Shown: one piece after another, positions 7,021 through 8,860 of the stretch
Layout of the letters: the number at the start of each line of letters is the position of its first letter
Position numbering within the stretch: the stretch's first letter is position 1
Assembly: GCA_047639615.1 (NCBI GenBank)
Contig: JBLIOL010000235.1
Coordinates: 1 to 8,860 of the forward strand
Origin: CAYWNK01 sp047639615
GTDB lineage: Bacteria > Planctomycetota > UBA1135 > GCA-002686595
Length of the DNA: 8,860 nucleotides
Direction of reading: 5' to 3'
The notes under the pieces: model-generated
Told to the model about the DNA's origin: nothing
Seen by the model: only the letters and a program-made list of their open reading frames with translations
Databases searched by the model: none
Position numbers and translations under genes: made by a program

Positions 7021-7825
7021 TGGCTACCTCCGTATCCATCGTTGCTAGAGATGCGAACTGGCTAGACCTTGGCTCCGCAGCGCAATGAAGCTCCACATCT
7101 CTGATGACTAGAGTCCAGAGCGTGTTACCAAATCGACTTCTAGTTCGCGACTAGGGAGTCATGGAGTGGTGTCGTTTGCGGGGAGGCTGCTGAAGTCCCA
7201 TAGCGCGTGGTGCGTCCTGCGCTAAACGTTGCCCCAGCAAGACCGACTGCTCTGGGTCAACTCCCTACTGCGGTCCCATGCGAGTGTAGGCTGGAAGGAA
7301 TTACCAAGGCTGCTCGGCGGATGACGTCCGTGTCCCAGAGAGGGTACGATCCGTGAACTGCATTGATCGCCATGGGCGGTAGCACGCCTCAGGAGAGGGT
7401 CAGACTAGCAGGGGCGCGGATGCCCGGAACCCGAGCGCCACAGTTCAGCCCCGCGTGGAGCAAGGGATTCGCACGGCTCTCGCCCCTGGTTGAGAATGGG
7501 TAAGCCTTGAGCGGGGGGGCTGATGTCTACCACGGGAGATCGATCGCTGAGCGCGGGATGCGTCGGGATGGGCCGTGTTTCGTGGATGTGTAGACGAAGC
7601 CCAAATCCGGGGGGAGAACGTCTCGCGCATCCGCAGCGGGGCGGAAAGTAGGAGCGCTTGTCACGCACGCCCGTCAGGTTAGAACTGCCTGAGACTTGCC
7701 CCTGTCCGGCAGCCCGCGCTTGCTCTGAGCCGCCGACATCTGGCGTTGAACTCGAACGGGGCAGGGGGTTGAGGCGCGGCTGAGTGCCTCATCCCGTCGA
7801 GAACTAGGGGCGATGCGGCGGCTGC
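7021..7825. other. Long gene-poor region containing repeat copy B
   Basis: No convincing gene in about 800 bases. The short minus frames at 7405-7668 and 7445-7630 have Arg/Pro/Ser-rich shadow composition and overlap repeat B. A 30-codon plus frame near 7225-7324 (ending GWKELPRLLGG and TGA) reads somewhat like a protein but is too short to call. The promoter of the VOC/Sel1 unit must lie just upstream of 7020 on the minus strand, and no clear boxes were seen. Confidence 0.5.
7613..7726. repeat. Diverged intergenic repeat, copy B
   Basis: Partner of 5630-5741 in the same orientation. In the block 7680-7726 versus 5695-5741 roughly three quarters of positions match by hand. GAACGTCTcGCGCATC matches near its start. 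Looser similarity (GTGTAGACGAAGCCC against GTGGAGATGATGCCC) continues left to about 7585. Confidence 0.7.
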
Positions 7826-8248
7826 CTACGCTTCGCAGGAGCCTGGCTCGACGATTCCTTCACCTGGCTCAGGTGAGCCCCTAGGCTTGGTCATGTATGA
7901 GCTGCCTTCGAAGGTAATGATAGCCTCGCTGGGAAGACGCTCGGACCTAATCGTCCAGCGTTCACCTTCGTTGCGAACTTCGATGGGAAGCCATTCACCC
8001 AAGAGACGCGTAAACTCCAATGAGTCCGACGAGTCGAGGCCTGCGATATCGAATTGGACCCAGTCCTGATGTGTCTCGCCGTTGGCAATGTCCGTCAGCA
8101 CTTGAACCAGCCAGCCCGCAACCTTGTCCTCCGAGTCGAGTTCGAATTCCTCAAGTGTCTTGTCTACGGCGCTCGCATTTTCTGGGCCTAGCTCGGACCC
8201 CATGGACAGTGCGAGAGCTTCAACGGCAGTTTTGAGTGAATTGGTCAT
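7826..8248 (-). CDS. Acidic small cytoplasmic protein, possible immunity-type partner
   Basis: A 140-residue soluble acidic protein with no signal peptide or membrane segment. The first 60 residues look helical (MTNSLKTAVEALALSMGSE, then EDKVAGWLVQVLTDIANGE). The middle looks beta-rich (HQDWVQFDIAGLDSSDSLEF, WLPIEVRNEGERWTIRSERL), and the tail is Pro/Gly/Glu-rich. I do not recognise a family. The start is ATG at 8248-8246, chosen because its A is shared with the TGA of the upstream frame (TGATG). An in-frame GTG directly before it (8251) is possible. No Shine-Dalgarno is visible, which fits translation by coupling. Small acidic proteins coupled to the 3' end of a larger gene are often antitoxins or immunity proteins. 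That role is an inference from context only. Confidence 0.7.
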   Translation of the reverse strand: MTNSLKTAVEALALSMGSELGPENASAVDKTLEEFELDSEDKVAGWLVQVLTDIANGETHQDWVQFDIAGLDSSDSLEFTRLLGEWLPIEVRNEGERWTIRSERLPSEAIITFEGSSYMTKPRGSPEPGEGIVEPGSCEA

Positions 8249-8430
8249 CACTTGGTTGGAAATACGGTGTTGAGATTGAATTTGTCGCCAACAACATGGA
8301 CGTCGGTCGCGGCTTCTTCCGTATCGTCCCGAGTATAGATGGTACCGGCCCCGATGACCCCGATGCGTCCGTTGATGCCTCGCTCTCGACGACCACCCGA
8401 GCTCTTGGAAGGGAGCTGATCCTCGGCCTT
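8248..8430 (-). pseudogene. 3' end of a gene truncated by an IS3-family element
   Basis: On the minus strand a frame enters from the IS3 end near 8430 and runs to TGA at 8250-8248. It encodes about 60 residues that include GINGRIGVIGAGTIYTRDD and end DVHVVGDKFNLNTVFPTK. The stop overlaps the start of the acidic protein gene (TGATG), typical of genes made together. There is no start codon on this side of the IS, so the gene body was removed or displaced by the insertion. The opposite plus frame (from ATG 8236) is also open and cannot be fully excluded. I prefer the minus frame because of the coupling signal and better third-position GC near its end. Function unknown. Confidence 0.5.
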
Positions 8431-8860
8431 CCGGGATGTGTCAATGGGCGTGAGACCACGACCGGTCAGAAATTAGAGAGCAATGAGAGTTGGGGGTTTG
8501 GAGTCCGGCCCTTGTTGTTGGGGGCACGGACGATGGGCATCGATGATGGTGAATCGGTCAGCTGGGCAGGTATTTCCTCGTCATGTGAGATAAACCCGGA
8601 CGGGTTGATCTCCGTGAATTCTGGAGGGCGTTTGGCGACCGGTGGGCCTTTGACGAACCGCTCGGGGTGGCCGGCGTAGGCCCTATTGAGGGTCGCCTGA
8701 CGGACGGCGAGGATCTCATCGACTTCTCCGCGAAACAGGTTTCCGGGGGTGAAGAGGGCGAGCGAATCGTGCTTGTGCTCTTGGTTGTACCAGGCAAAAA
8801 ATCGAGCCAGCCATCCACGTGCGTGCTGCTCGGAGACGAACCTCTTGGGGAAATCTCCCT
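8431..8860 (-). mobile_element. Right end of an IS3-family insertion sequence
   Basis: It is defined by the transposase C-terminus. Downstream of its stop (minus strand) comes GTCTCACGCCCATTGACACATCCCGG, at 8431-8456, which resembles the GTCTCA...TTGACACATTCCG type of end I remember from IS3-family elements. The boundary near 8431 is therefore approximate. The left end is outside the window, so inverted repeats and target duplication cannot be checked. Confidence 0.6.
8466..8860 (-). CDS. IS3-family transposase (OrfB), C-terminal part, continues past the window
   Basis: This frame has no start codon inside the window and runs from the right edge to TGA at 8468-8466, leaving 130 complete codons. 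It shows the IS3 OrfB C-terminus: FPKRFVSEQHARGWLARFFA, WYNQEHKHDSLALFTPGNL with the integrase-core NxEHxH-type ending, then AVRQATLNRAYAGHPERFVK and PPEFTEINPSGF. The protein joins and cuts DNA strands during transposition. Its D, D and E residues would lie outside the window. A further 40 or so poorly conserved residues end in LSLLSNF. I see no lesion in the visible part, so the element may be intact. The minus frame starting at 8818 and the plus frame at 8236-8679 are shadows of it here. Confidence 0.9.
   Translation of the reverse strand, partial: GDFPKRFVSEQHARGWLARFFAWYNQEHKHDSLALFTPGNLFRGEVDEILAVRQATLNRAYAGHPERFVKGPPVAKRPPEFTEINPSGFISHDEEIPAQLTDSPSSMPIVRAPNNKGRTPNPQLSLLSNF

Noticed and set aside
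7440..7500. Group II intron-like motif (minus strand GAGAGCCGTGCGAATC)
   Set aside because: The first 16 bases resemble a conserved group II intron segment, but the matching second half, domain V and a reverse transcriptase gene are all missing.
8236..8679. Plus-strand 147-codon ORF
   Set aside because: Its second half is antisense to clear IS3 transposase coding sequence and its start overlaps the acidic protein gene. The first half remains an alternative to the minus-strand remnant and is noted there.
1..8860. CRISPR array, tRNA or rRNA genes
   Set aside because: No regularly spaced identical repeats, no tRNA-like T-loop, and no rRNA sequence were seen on either strand.

Overview
This is a GC-rich bacterial window that looks like accessory chromosome from a myxobacterium-like lineage (Myxococcota or a relative). 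That placement is an inference. It rests on two lipoproteins of a style common there: one with a Thr/Asp/Gly-Asp linker, cysteine-rich repeats and a C-terminal Gly-Gly-Val-Met-Cys-Cys ending, and one with cysteine-paired Sel1 repeats. No marker gene fixes the taxonomy.

Layout. Bases 1-281 hold no gene I can support. At 282-809 (-) and 933-1235 (+) two divergent small membrane proteins share a 123-base spacer. From 1333 to 2535 is a damaged zone: a start-less 150-codon remnant of a minus-strand gene (1333-1785) abuts a 5'-truncated IS630-family transposase (about 1761-2535) that also carries a frameshift and a nonsense codon. One doubtful ORF (2724-3263) and about 500 gene-free bases follow. 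The best-supported single gene is the 574-residue secreted lipoprotein at 3766-5490 (+). It ends at a perfect 15-bp hairpin shared with a convergent two-gene unit on the minus strand: a VOC/glyoxalase-fold protein (7020-6637) overlapping a Sel1-repeat lipoprotein (6640-5762) by GTGA.

Bases 7021-7825 are mostly non-coding. They contain the second copy of a diverged repeat of about 110-150 bp whose first copy lies downstream of the big lipoprotein. At the right end, an acidic 140-residue protein (8248-7826, -) is preceded, with a TGATG stop/start overlap, by the 3' end of another reading frame. That frame is cut off by the right end of an IS3-family element whose transposase C-terminus runs off the window (8860-8466, -).

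The window records repeated insertion and decay: two insertion sequences of different families each sit at the broken edge of a minus-strand gene. The most interesting candidate is the coupled fragment plus acidic small protein. It has the architecture of a toxin/immunity pair that lost its toxin body to IS3, but no recognised toxin or immunity domain was seen, so this stays a hypothesis. The surface lipoproteins are the only clearly intact functional theme.
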